A stretch of DNA of 64,000 nt from Pseudomonas helvetica (GTDB lineage Bacteria; Pseudomonadota; Gammaproteobacteria; Pseudomonadales; Pseudomonadaceae): contig NZ_CP150917.1 in assembly GCF_039908645.1 (NCBI RefSeq), positions 1,584,501 through 1,648,500 of the forward strand. The letters run 5' to 3'. Under the pieces are notes generated by a model. The model ran no database searches and was not told the origin of the DNA. It saw only the letters and a program-made list of their open reading frames with translations. Positions 16,410-24,459 of the stretch are shown here, piece after piece (position 1 is the first letter of the stretch; each line of letters begins with the position of its first letter). The position numbers and the translations under genes were made by a program.

Positions 16410-17251
16410 TGGGGCTTTTGTTAATTTTGCCCATTTTGGTCAGTGGCTACATCTTTTGTCACGGCAGTATTTATCGTCAGGCAACCATCAGTCGTTACGA
16501 TGGCCAACTGCTGTACATGCTGATTGCGAAAACCGGAATCTTTCTTTTTGCTATCGCTTCAGTAGCAAGTTTTGCTCTGATGTATGTTAGCAAACACTTA
16601 TATTTTTCTTTTTTCATTGCAGACTATGCCGATTACGTGAAGTACCTGAAAGCGTTTCTGGTACGCAACGTGATGATTGAGGAAAAGGGGGCGCCGCTCT
16701 GGGTTTTTTTTGGGCAGGCCACAATCCTCTCATTTTTTTTGGCTTGGCTTTGCCCAAGAATCTTACCTTTTTTGATCATGGTTCGTTTCCAGATAGGCCC
16801 CTCAAAGGTTAGGGCGCTGATTCTGAATTCGCAGGTACCCCTTCCTCCGCTGACCAAGCATTTGCTCAGCTCGATAAGCGACGAGAACAGCCAATACATG
16901 TTTTCGATGGATGATCGGAAGGTCTATGTCGGTCGAGTATCCTCAGTAGGTGATCTACATGAGACGGGCCTAATGGACGAGGATTTCGAAATCGTTCCAA
17001 CAATGAGCGGGTACCGTGATAAGGATACTCTTAAGGTTACCTACACCACCGATTACTCCGCTGTAGTTGAGGATATGCAGCGAAGAGGTAGGAAGATTGG
17101 TTTCACGATAATCCTTTCACAGAAAAACATTGTCTCGATCAGCCGATTCGAGTCTGAGGTTTGGGAGCGATTCAAAGCCCAGCAATCTCAGACTGAAAAA
17201 TCAAAAGAGGGACTTCTAGAACGCTTGGGGAGCTTTATTGAAAAGCTCTGA
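16409..17251 (+). CDS. Hypothetical membrane protein with C-terminal soluble domain
   Basis: The protein has 280 residues. Three or four membrane helices lie in the first 130 residues (MGLLLILPILVSGYIFC, TGIFLFAIASVASFALMYV, ILSFFLAWLCPRILPFLIMV). A soluble domain follows (KVYVGRVSSVGDLHETG, FEIVPTMSGYRDKDTLKVTY), then a charged helical tail. Membrane proteins with this kind of small beta domain occur in accessory regions, and a membrane sensor or effector role is possible. It is coupled to the small gene before it. Confidence 0.6.
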   Translation: MGLLLILPILVSGYIFCHGSIYRQATISRYDGQLLYMLIAKTGIFLFAIASVASFALMYVSKHLYFSFFIADYADYVKYLKAFLVRNVMIEEKGAPLWVFFGQATILSFFLAWLCPRILPFLIMVRFQIGPSKVRALILNSQVPLPPLTKHLLSSISDENSQYMFSMDDRKVYVGRVSSVGDLHETGLMDEDFEIVPTMSGYRDKDTLKVTYTTDYSAVVEDMQRRGRKIGFTIILSQKNIVSISRFESEVWERFKAQQSQTEKSKEGLLERLGSFIEKL

Positions 17252-17323
17252 CTGAAAAGTTCTACCACGTTGTACTTCACAAATCGCTATAGAGCGAATA
17301 ATGCAACGTCAGCCTTAACACTC

Positions 17324-17875
17324 TCAATAGGTGTGCACCAATATGCGGTGGGCCTTTTCGGGATGGAGTAAGGCGTTGGCTTTTGTATACATAATATTAA
17401 ATGGTGGGCGGATTGGTACTAGGCCTGCTGATTGATTTCTTGACCAACCTGGCTTTAATAGCTTAGGTTTCCCCAAGTTAAGTATCGCAAGCAATCGCTG
17501 CCTTTCGCCAATGGATGGAAACCATTCCGCCAACTCGACATTGCGGTGTCTAGACTTGCTGAGTAGCCATTTGACGATCATGCTCGCAGCTGCCCTATAG
17601 TGATGCCATGCACAGCTTCCGTTCTTCACCAGTCCAGTTGCGGTCAGCTAACTGTCAACGATGCCAAGGTCGCCAAAGTAGGCGGCGGTGTCAGGATAAT
17701 GAATGCCTGCCAATGACTCCTTGAGCACCCCGGAATCCCAATAAAAATAGGTTAGAAAATGCCATCCGCCCGTGGTGCAGGCAGCGGTCGGAAAGTTGAG
17801 TGCGGCTTTCCTGGTGATGTAGTGCTCACAAGAAACATGCTTAAGGTGAAGGCGAATAAGGGAGGGGCATGAGAT
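17324..17875 (-). pseudogene. Hypothetical gene interrupted by an in-frame TAG
   Basis: One minus-strand frame runs from 17875 to 17324 with a single TAG at about 17651. Before the stop it reads EHYITRKAALNFPTAACTT, GGWHFLTYFYWDSGVLKES and YPDTAAYFGDLGIVDS; after it comes LTATGLVKNGSCAWHHYRAA, then SMIVKWLLSKSRHRNVELAE. Both parts look coding and a decayed relative of the second part lies at 15747-15950. There is no ATG, GTG or TTG at the 5' end, so the start is also lost. The tail (17324-17629) could still be translated from GTG 17629. Confidence 0.6.
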
Positions 17876-17943
17876 TCAACTCAGCATGCGGGCCAGAATG
17901 ACAATAATAGAGTTTGTAGGGCGTCCACTAGGAGGGCTGTCTC

Positions 17944-18738
17944 TCATTTGCTTGGCTGCTTGTGACGAGCATACATTACTGCCGTGCCACCTGAAGTACC
18001 TCTGGCCTGTAGTTCAAAGGCGTGCGGATAGCCTTTGATTAGGTCACTCAGTTTTTTGTAGCCATGAGTGCGCGGATCAAACTCCGGACGTAGTTTCGTA
18101 ATGTTCGCGCCTAGCGCGCCTAAGTGTGCCCATCCATCCTCGTCAGCAATGTCGTCCAAGATTTTGGCGATGAAGCCCACCGGTGCCTTAGGCTTTTTGG
18201 ATGGCTCAGTAACTACTGGCTTGGCCACATCAAGGGGCGCAACAGAAGCCATACTAGGCTCACCATTGATAGGTGCGATGACATCCTCGCGGAGTAACTC
18301 GATGTAGATGAATTTGTCGCATGCGGCCACGAAAGGCTTGGGTGTTTTCTCTTCGCCGAACCCGTAAACGGTCAAGCCCTCTTCGCGTAATCGAGAAGCC
18401 AATCGCGTGAAATCGCTGTCGCTCGATACTAAGCAAAACCCGTCGAAGCGGCGAGTGTATAGCAAGTCCATGGCATCGATGATGAGCGAACTGTCAGTGG
18501 CATTTTTGCCTTTGGTGTAGGCGAATTGCTGGATGGGTTGAATTGAGTGATCAAGCAGGACTTTCTTCCAGCCGCCGAGATGAGGGCCAGTCCAGTCGCC
18601 GTAGATGCGCTTCACGCTTGCGACGCCGTACTTAGCAATTTCTTCAAACAGGCCTTCGACGATTGCCGCAGGGGCATTGTCAGCGTCGATCAACACTGCG
18701 AGTCGCTTTTGAGCATTACTGGCGGTATGCGTGGTCAT
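17944..18738 (-). CDS. NYN-domain ribonuclease-like protein with C-terminal OST-HTH/LOTUS domain
   Basis: The protein has 264 residues. The NYN (PIN-like) domain starts LAVLIDADNAPAAIVE, continues with KGKNATDSSLIIDAMDLLY and LVSSDSDFTRLASRL, and has the expected conserved aspartates. The last 80 residues (AKILDDIADEDGWAHLGALG, then YKKLSDLIKGYPHAFEL) form an OST-HTH/LOTUS module that binds RNA. In bacteria this pair (LabA/DUF88-like) is thought to cut or process RNA. It is a single gene; the neighbours are island relics. Fairly sure of the family; the target is unknown. Confidence 0.8.
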   Translation of the reverse strand: MTTHTASNAQKRLAVLIDADNAPAAIVEGLFEEIAKYGVASVKRIYGDWTGPHLGGWKKVLLDHSIQPIQQFAYTKGKNATDSSLIIDAMDLLYTRRFDGFCLVSSDSDFTRLASRLREEGLTVYGFGEEKTPKPFVAACDKFIYIELLREDVIAPINGEPSMASVAPLDVAKPVVTEPSKKPKAPVGFIAKILDDIADEDGWAHLGALGANITKLRPEFDPRTHGYKKLSDLIKGYPHAFELQARGTSGGTAVMYARHKQPSK

Positions 18739-18856
18739 GGTTCATCCTTGATTGAGCGCGTCACCATATCTATAAACGAGGATTCGTTCGCTCGTATTCA
18801 TACCCGTTGAGGGGCACTTTATTTGAAGGCGACGATGCCTGCTTAAGGCGTGAGCA

Positions 18857-19081
18857 TCAAAAAATCGACGTCCCAGGATCTCCTCCCAATCTAGCAATTC
18901 CTTGCTTGATATGCCCCGCATTCTCTCCAATCGTTTCCAGCGCAACACGTGCATTGTCGCAAGCCTCAGATGACCCGCGCTGCTCCTCCAGCAGGACGAG
19001 CTCCATCAATGCCGCTTCGATTGCCAATTGGTTTTCGTAAATTCTTGCCAGTACGTCGGGAAGGGAATATTGCTCGGCCAT
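18857..19081 (-). CDS. Small helical hypothetical protein (copy 1)
   Basis: The protein has 74 residues from ATG 19081, with CGGAG eight bases upstream. It starts MAEQYSLPDVLARIYENQLA and is nearly identical to the copy at 32009-32233 (a few substitutions such as I/M, E/K and G/R). It is predicted all-helical and soluble. Conservation of the frame in both copies argues that it is real. It lies directly downstream of an exonuclease fragment, which suggests it was once in an operon with an exonuclease. Confidence 0.6.
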   Translation of the reverse strand: MAEQYSLPDVLARIYENQLAIEAALMELVLLEEQRGSSEACDNARVALETIGENAGHIKQGIARLGGDPGTSIF

Positions 19082-19183
19082 GACTCGACTCCGTTCGGGT
19101 GAAGAGCAAAGCGTAGCAGGGGTTTGATGATGACCTGGAGGGGACTGTTCGCTCCTTCGAGCCAATAGCCCCGGCTCACCTAA

Positions 19184-19278
19184 TCAGCCGAGCATCTCCT
19201 TAATAATGGACGCCACATTCCTGGCACCTTCGATCCCACGGTGATAGGTACCCAGCCAAAACAGGCCCAACGACTCAA
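19184..19278 (-). pseudogene. 3' fragment of a DEDDh exonuclease gene
   Basis: The sequence matches the 3' end of the intact exonuclease gene (21663-21760) nearly base for base, including the stop codon and the segment GCCCAACGACTC. The rest of the gene is missing. It immediately precedes the small gene copy 1. Confidence 0.65.
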
Positions 19279-19310
19279 CTAAACGCCTCGTAATATTACG
19301 ACGATGAAGA

Positions 19311-19724
19311 TTAGTGAGCAGCTTTAACGATGTCAAATATTGTAGCTATTAAAAGAAATATAAATCCTACAATCCATAGCCATAAATGAGTCCAAGGAGC
19401 CTCGTCCGATCTCGTAAGAAGTGGGGCCTTCTTCTGGGTTTCTCGTAGGTTATTAATTTCTTCTTCTAGAGGTGCTCCAATTTTTTGCATTGTTCCATAC
19501 GCAAGTCCCAGCCATGCCAGAAGTTTCGATGTGATAATTGTTGCGTTAAGAAGTACATTGTGGGCACCGGCAAATGATAGGTACGTCGCAGTTAATATAA
19601 AGCATGCTAATCCTGTAGCTCCATAAACTAGGAAGACTCCTAGTGTTGTGTCAGTGAAATATATCTTGGAGGCTATGCGTACAGTAGCTCTCTCGAATCC
19701 ATTTAATCGTTTTTTTTCGCTCAT
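19311..19724 (-). CDS. Hypothetical membrane protein
   Basis: The protein has 137 residues from ATG 19724 (MSEKKRLNGFERATVR), preceded by a GGGGA ribosome-site-like stretch. Hydrophobic helices are LGVFLVYGATGLACFILTA, a second near ATIITSKLLAWLGLAYG and a C-terminal WLWIVGFIFLLIATIF. A charged loop (EEEINNLRETQKK) lies between them. No family recognised; it is probably an inner-membrane protein. Confidence 0.55.
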   Translation of the reverse strand: MSEKKRLNGFERATVRIASKIYFTDTTLGVFLVYGATGLACFILTATYLSFAGAHNVLLNATIITSKLLAWLGLAYGTMQKIGAPLEEEINNLRETQKKAPLLTRSDEAPWTHLWLWIVGFIFLLIATIFDIVKAAH

Positions 19725-20000
19725 TCCATTATCCCCTTTTGCTCCATATTGATAGAAGTCCGAAAATTCGGGTGTTACACGTGCGATGGATCTTCCTAAC
19801 AAGGCGCTAGCGAGCCCTAAGCGAAAGATTTAACCATTAATCTCTAGCGTTATGCACGACAGGATCCGACGCAAGCCTCGACTGGAGTCGCGGTATTCGG
19901 GGGGGATTTGCCGGACTCCGTAATGGTGAGGATGGGCTCCGAGGGGCTTTAGTGCGTCCGTAGGCATTGGCCTGCCGACAGAGCCAAGCCAAGATAACCT

Positions 20001-21290
20001 TCATTGAGCCTTATCAAGGTCTGTGACTGGCCGTTTATTTCGTTCGCGTAGTGCTGGTGATGGAGTCAGTGCGAGCTCGAACATCACAGACAGTGTGCCG
20101 TCCTGATTTTCGTAGTAGGAATGGCGCCGATACTCCGCCTGCCCTAGGTGATACATCCCTCCACCGGGGCGTAGTGAAACGAACATCTGCACCTCTCTGC
20201 CATCAACTACGTGATTGTATAAGGCAAGATTGGCTCGTACTAGGATGGGCTCTATTGATGTTCCAGAACCCCGGTACTGAACGATTAGCTCTTCGGCACC
20301 ATTTGGCCCTAGCGTTTTAACCATCGCGGGCTCATCGGAATTGAACAGAAATATGGCTTTCGCTTCCGAGGCGACGGAAATGCCCGTCATTCTCGACCCT
20401 CCGAGTGCTTCGTGCAGGTCGCGCCGAAACTGGAATGTCGCCATCAATTCCTGAGCGGACTGGCGAATCGATTCCGTATCTTTTATAGATAATCTCTTCC
20501 GATGCTGACTTAGCAACGTGGTGAACTCCACCGCTGTCACACGGAGCTTATCGATTTCCCAGTCAAAGACTGGGCGATGATGCATCACCCGGTTTCGTAA
20601 GCCGATAACTTCTTTTTTCCACCGAGATTTCCAACTTTGCCAGCTCGGGAGATCGTCGAAGAAGGGCGAGAAAACTACGTCCCAGAAGCTGCGCTTCTTC
20701 ATCCGTTGGGCTAGGGTCGCCCGAATATCCTTCAGATCGGTTCCAACCTCCAGCAAGCTCAACAAGTCATCAGCTGTGATTGATCGTTGCTCCGCCCAGG
20801 CGGCGAGATCCAACGTCACTATTTCAAGGAGATGATCGAGCTCCGTGAATTCCACAGGATGCTGATAAATCGCACTCTGACCCTTTTGACGGGTAGCCAA
20901 AACGCGTGAAGAAATTCGTGCGTCGTCTACCATGGTCAACCAATCGATGCCCAGCCCGGCTGCGATCATGGCCTCGTTGATGAACGCACGGAGCTCCTGC
21001 TCGAGCCGCCCAAGTAGTGGATAGGCCTCGTTGCGCAGCGCATCACCTAGCTCATCTAGCACTCTTACAAACGGATGGTGGACAGCGAAGTCCTGAGACA
21101 GAAGCATGTGCGCAGAATCCAAATGCTTACGCTCTCCTTTGACCTCAATCTCCAAACCTCCCTTCGAGACCTGGTGGATTTCCACTCTCAATGGTTCGCA
21201 CTTTTTACCTAGCGCCTCAACCACGGTCGCCCGCATTTGAGTAGGGTTGTACGTGGAGGTAGTAATGAGTCTAAGCGTGTAAATTGTCAT
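20001..21290 (-). CDS. HEPN-domain protein, probable abortive-infection-type RNase
   Basis: The protein has 429 residues. The middle section has WKSRWKKEVIGLRNRVMHHR near 220-240, which contains the RNxxxH motif of HEPN ribonucleases (R-x4-H) in a context like Swt1/Abi-type HEPN domains. The N-terminal 100 residues form an alpha/beta domain (VEIHQVSKGGLEIEVKGE); the C-terminal 150 form a beta-rich region. HEPN proteins in defence islands cut tRNA or mRNA when activated. It stands alone, with no antitoxin (MNT-type) beside it. HEPN call fairly sure; function inferred. Confidence 0.6.
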   Translation of the reverse strand: MTIYTLRLITTSTYNPTQMRATVVEALGKKCEPLRVEIHQVSKGGLEIEVKGERKHLDSAHMLLSQDFAVHHPFVRVLDELGDALRNEAYPLLGRLEQELRAFINEAMIAAGLGIDWLTMVDDARISSRVLATRQKGQSAIYQHPVEFTELDHLLEIVTLDLAAWAEQRSITADDLLSLLEVGTDLKDIRATLAQRMKKRSFWDVVFSPFFDDLPSWQSWKSRWKKEVIGLRNRVMHHRPVFDWEIDKLRVTAVEFTTLLSQHRKRLSIKDTESIRQSAQELMATFQFRRDLHEALGGSRMTGISVASEAKAIFLFNSDEPAMVKTLGPNGAEELIVQYRGSGTSIEPILVRANLALYNHVVDGREVQMFVSLRPGGGMYHLGQAEYRRHSYYENQDGTLSVMFELALTPSPALRERNKRPVTDLDKAQ

Positions 21291-21662
21291 TGCTGATTGT
21301 CCGTAATCTCACTGCATATGCTGCTCGAGGTGAAAAGGTTCCGCCTCCAGTGATTGGGATGGCGTCCGTAAGACTGCTGGATGAAAAGGGTAAGCGTATG
21401 ACCGGCCCGAAGACTTTTGTTTTATTGAGGTCGTGTCTTTTGAAGGGTGGAACAGTCATTTGTTCGTTTTGCACAGCCCCCAGGTGCCTACCGCAGGCAT
21501 TCTGCCATGCGTAAGCCGAGACCATCCTTTAGTTTCTGGCTCCAGTCGCTCACCTGGGTTTCTATGAGCAACAAGAGAAAACCTGCCATTTGCCGCAAGC
21601 GAGTCACTCTGGCATTTAATGTCGCTATTGCTCTTTCGAGCCCCTAGGCCCGGCTCACTTAA
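21291..21662. other. Gene-free stretch
   Basis: A plus-strand frame from TTG 21284 to 21514 (76 residues, including SVRLLDEKGKRMTGPKTFVL) is possible but has no ribosome site and overlaps the HEPN gene start, so I leave it uncalled. The right edge is the border of the exonuclease gene that is repeated at 19.18 and 32.33 kb. Confidence 0.3.
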
Positions 21663-22280
21663 TCAGCCGAGCATTTCCTTAATAATGGAAGCTACGTTCC
21701 TAGCATCGTCTATCCCCCGGTGATAGATACCATGCCAAACCAAGCCCAACGACTCTACCGTTTGCTTAAGTGATTTAGGTCGATCGTCGTATAAGCCGGC
21801 ATGCCATTTCCTGGCATTGAAATGTGGTACGCCTTCGAGCAGGGAAGGGCAGGCAGCAAAGCCAGCATTGCGCTCAAGCTGTCGTGCGTCATAGTCTCCC
21901 CACGATGCCCAAGCTGCATCCGGATAACTCGCAGCAAATGTTCGCAGCTCGTCGCCAACCTCTTGATAGGTTAGAGCACCGTCCACGTCAGATTGCTGAA
22001 TGGATGTGAGCTGCTTGCAGAAATCAGTAAGGGTAGGGTTTATCTGCGGCCGTACGAAACGCTGGAACTCATCGACGATTTCAAGCGTTTCAAGGTCGAT
22101 CACCACCAGGCCAATCTCAATCGTTTCCATCTGATCAGGGACGACCACAAGCGACCTTAGAGATTCGTGCACTCCAACCTCGTCACAAGTTGCCTCAAGG
22201 TCTACGCAATAGAGGTAGCGGTATGGCGCGAGGAGGTTTTGGATTGCTTGGAGGTGAAGGAGCTTTGCTTCAATGCTCAT
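21663..22280 (-). CDS. DEDDh-family 3'-5' exonuclease (ERI-1/KapD-like)
   Basis: The protein has 205 residues. Exo I is YCVDLEATCDE near 25-35, Exo II is WASWGDYDARQLERN near 125-139, and Exo III is HRGIDDARNVASII near 190-203; all four acidic residues and the histidine are present. ERI-1-like members trim structured RNA 3' ends. It is intact, unlike the fragments at 19.18 and 32.33 kb that copy parts of it. No obvious operon partner. The family is sure; the substrate is inferred. Confidence 0.85.
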   Translation of the reverse strand: MSIEAKLLHLQAIQNLLAPYRYLYCVDLEATCDEVGVHESLRSLVVVPDQMETIEIGLVVIDLETLEIVDEFQRFVRPQINPTLTDFCKQLTSIQQSDVDGALTYQEVGDELRTFAASYPDAAWASWGDYDARQLERNAGFAACPSLLEGVPHFNARKWHAGLYDDRPKSLKQTVESLGLVWHGIYHRGIDDARNVASIIKEMLG

Positions 22281-22501
22281 GACGGGGAAAACTTACTTGG
22301 AGTCTGTTCAGGTTACACCGAGCCGTCCACCCGATGCAGCATTGAGGGCTGGGGAAAAACTGTAGAGCAGTAAGCAAGGCAAAACCCGTTGAGGCTTCAA
22401 AGGCATTGTGTAGGTTTGCGGCAGACATCGTCTCTACAGCCTTTGCTTTTAGTGATGGGTGGTCGTACAAATGAGCTTCCTTTTATACAGGTGAATACGT
22501 C

Positions 22502-24346
22502 GTGTCAGAGCATTTTCCTCGCTATCCTGCAGCCACCCCTTTGCGTGTCGATGCGTTCCGCCAAGCTGAGTTAGAACGCGCTCTATACGAGATCGAGCCG
22601 ACTTATTCAGCTCTATCTGAAGCGCTGACCAGTCTGGCGAGAACTGCGTCTGAGACGGAAGCATTTGAAGAGGCGAGGATATGGTCGCTCATGGCGGATC
22701 TCTGCTCGATGATGTTGGACAACGCCAACAGAAACGAGCCATTCAGACCTTACTTGATCATGGGTGACCGGCATTCGATGGTGCCGGCGAGCATGTTGGA
22801 CGAAGAACTTGAATTTTTTCGTGACGTGGTTGATCTTCTCCCCGAGGGGCTCTTAAAGGCTAGAGTTTCAGACCTACTATGGATTACGCCTGGTCTCAGG
22901 CATATTCGGCACGCCCGAGCTGCCATCGACGGTTACACGACGACGCCTCTGAACGATGATTACTGGTACCAGGAAGGTAGGGAATGTCTTCACCGAGCGC
23001 TCACTCTCGCTAGGCAGATAGGGGCCGGGGGAGGGGATCGCCTCACGTCACTGACTGAGACGGTCATGGACGCCATCAAGCTAGCTGTTGAACAGCAGCT
23101 TATGTTCTCCGTCGGCCTCGCTGAGACGGTCATGGACTTCAGGCTCGACCATCCCGACACTTCTGCGATTCCCGAAATGCTGGCTGGGCTCGGGCGCTCC
23201 TTTGACGAGAGGAAGGACATATTCAGAGCTCGTACATGCTATGAGGCCGCGTCTAGGGGGTTCGCCTTGTCTGATCGAGCTCTTATGGAGGCGAAAATGA
23301 CAGTAGCTGTCGCAGAGACGTGGGTATCAGAGGCTGAGCTGAGAGGTGAGCAGACGAATCCGATTGTCGCGCAGAACGCCTTGGAAAATGCTCTTCAGAT
23401 TTACCGCTCTCTTCCGGGGGCGCTTCGCGCTGAGTTAGATGTTGAGAAGGTATTACCCGCCCTCCGCCAAAGAATTGCCGAAGCCGGCGCTCGGGCTGTC
23501 GAGCAAATGGCTACTGTCGTTACCCGTACTGACATAACTGACTTGGTCGCACATACCAGAGCTCTTGTCCAAGGCAAGTCTTTAGGCGATGCGGTCTACA
23601 ACCTAACTATGTTGTACCCATTTTGTTCGCCGAACGACGCGCGAGTTGCCGCTCTCAAGTCATTGCGGACAGGGATAGCCAGCGCATTGACAGGCGCAGT
23701 TTTTTTTGACGAGACCGGGAGGGTCATCGCAAGGCGTCCTCCACTATCCTTCGGTGCAGAGTTGTCCGAAGCCGATGAGCACACCATCCAAGCCAAGATG
23801 GTCAGCGAGCATCAGCACACTATAAAGCTAACAGTACAGGGCGGCATTGTCCCGGCGCTCGCTATCATCTCCCAGGAACATTGCGTCAAGGAGATCGATA
23901 TGGTCGAAATGGCCAAGGCGTCGTCTCTTGTTCCTCCGAATCGAACTCAAATGATCGGCAAAGGGCTGTATTGGGGGTTTGCAGGTGACTTCGGCATGGC
24001 TGCCCATTTTCTTATTCCGCAGCTTGAGGCGATTATTCGCTACCGCATGAAGGAAGCCGGCCTCAACACATCAACATCCAATGCTGATGGCATCGTCACC
24101 GAAAACGGGCTGAGCACGTTGATGGATGTCGAGGGTGTTACTGAGTTGCTAGGGGAGAACGTAGCCTTTGAGATCAAAGCAGTCTTCTGCAGCCCATATG
24201 GGCCAAACCTCAGAAATACCTTCGCGCATGGATTGATGCATGACGGCCAGTTCTACTCAGAATCCATAGTCTATGCGTGGTGGTTCATGCTCAAGTACAT
24301 CTCGGGGCCGTTCTGGGCGGCAATGGGTACGCCTGCGGGCGGTTAA
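22502..24346 (+). CDS. DUF4209-containing protein with HEPN-like C-terminus
   Basis: The protein has 614 residues from GTG 22502. The N-terminal 350 residues are helical and repeat-like. The C-terminal part has AAHFLIPQLEAIIRYRMKEA, then NLRNTFAHGLMHDGQFYS, which matches the DUF4209 signature; the RNTFAHG element is an R-x4-H HEPN motif. DUF4209 proteins are frequent in defence islands and are suspected RNases. It is divergent from the exonuclease gene and convergent with the TrlF-type gene. The domain call is recalled from memory; the activity is inference. Confidence 0.65.
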   Translation: MSEHFPRYPAATPLRVDAFRQAELERALYEIEPTYSALSEALTSLARTASETEAFEEARIWSLMADLCSMMLDNANRNEPFRPYLIMGDRHSMVPASMLDEELEFFRDVVDLLPEGLLKARVSDLLWITPGLRHIRHARAAIDGYTTTPLNDDYWYQEGRECLHRALTLARQIGAGGGDRLTSLTETVMDAIKLAVEQQLMFSVGLAETVMDFRLDHPDTSAIPEMLAGLGRSFDERKDIFRARTCYEAASRGFALSDRALMEAKMTVAVAETWVSEAELRGEQTNPIVAQNALENALQIYRSLPGALRAELDVEKVLPALRQRIAEAGARAVEQMATVVTRTDITDLVAHTRALVQGKSLGDAVYNLTMLYPFCSPNDARVAALKSLRTGIASALTGAVFFDETGRVIARRPPLSFGAELSEADEHTIQAKMVSEHQHTIKLTVQGGIVPALAIISQEHCVKEIDMVEMAKASSLVPPNRTQMIGKGLYWGFAGDFGMAAHFLIPQLEAIIRYRMKEAGLNTSTSNADGIVTENGLSTLMDVEGVTELLGENVAFEIKAVFCSPYGPNLRNTFAHGLMHDGQFYSESIVYAWWFMLKYISGPFWAAMGTPAGG

Positions 24347-24459
24347 GGCACCCGCTTCTGCAAGAGGCACTAGGAAAAGTGTCCTGTGTTGCTAGTGCCG
24401 CAACTCGATCTCGCAGGTACTCATTTCGCCATGAAACGTTACGGCGGTCTGAGAGCGGC

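Larger units (their letters stand above)
18812..19278. repeat. Duplicated module, copy 1 (small gene plus exonuclease tail)
   Basis: About 400 bp from GCACTTTATTT near 18814 to the exonuclease tail closely match 31962-32390. The shared block holds the 74-residue gene and the 3' border of an exonuclease gene. The intact exonuclease gene at 21663-22280 shares only the border segment, so this is a segmental duplication with different deletions in each copy. Confidence 0.6.

Noticed and set aside
18742..18954. Minus-strand frame overlapping the small duplicated gene
   Set aside because: It is in another frame of the duplicated block; the 74-residue frame has a ribosome site and conserved protein sequence.
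21284..21514. Small plus-strand gene
   Set aside because: It overlaps the HEPN gene start and has no ribosome site; coding character is weak.
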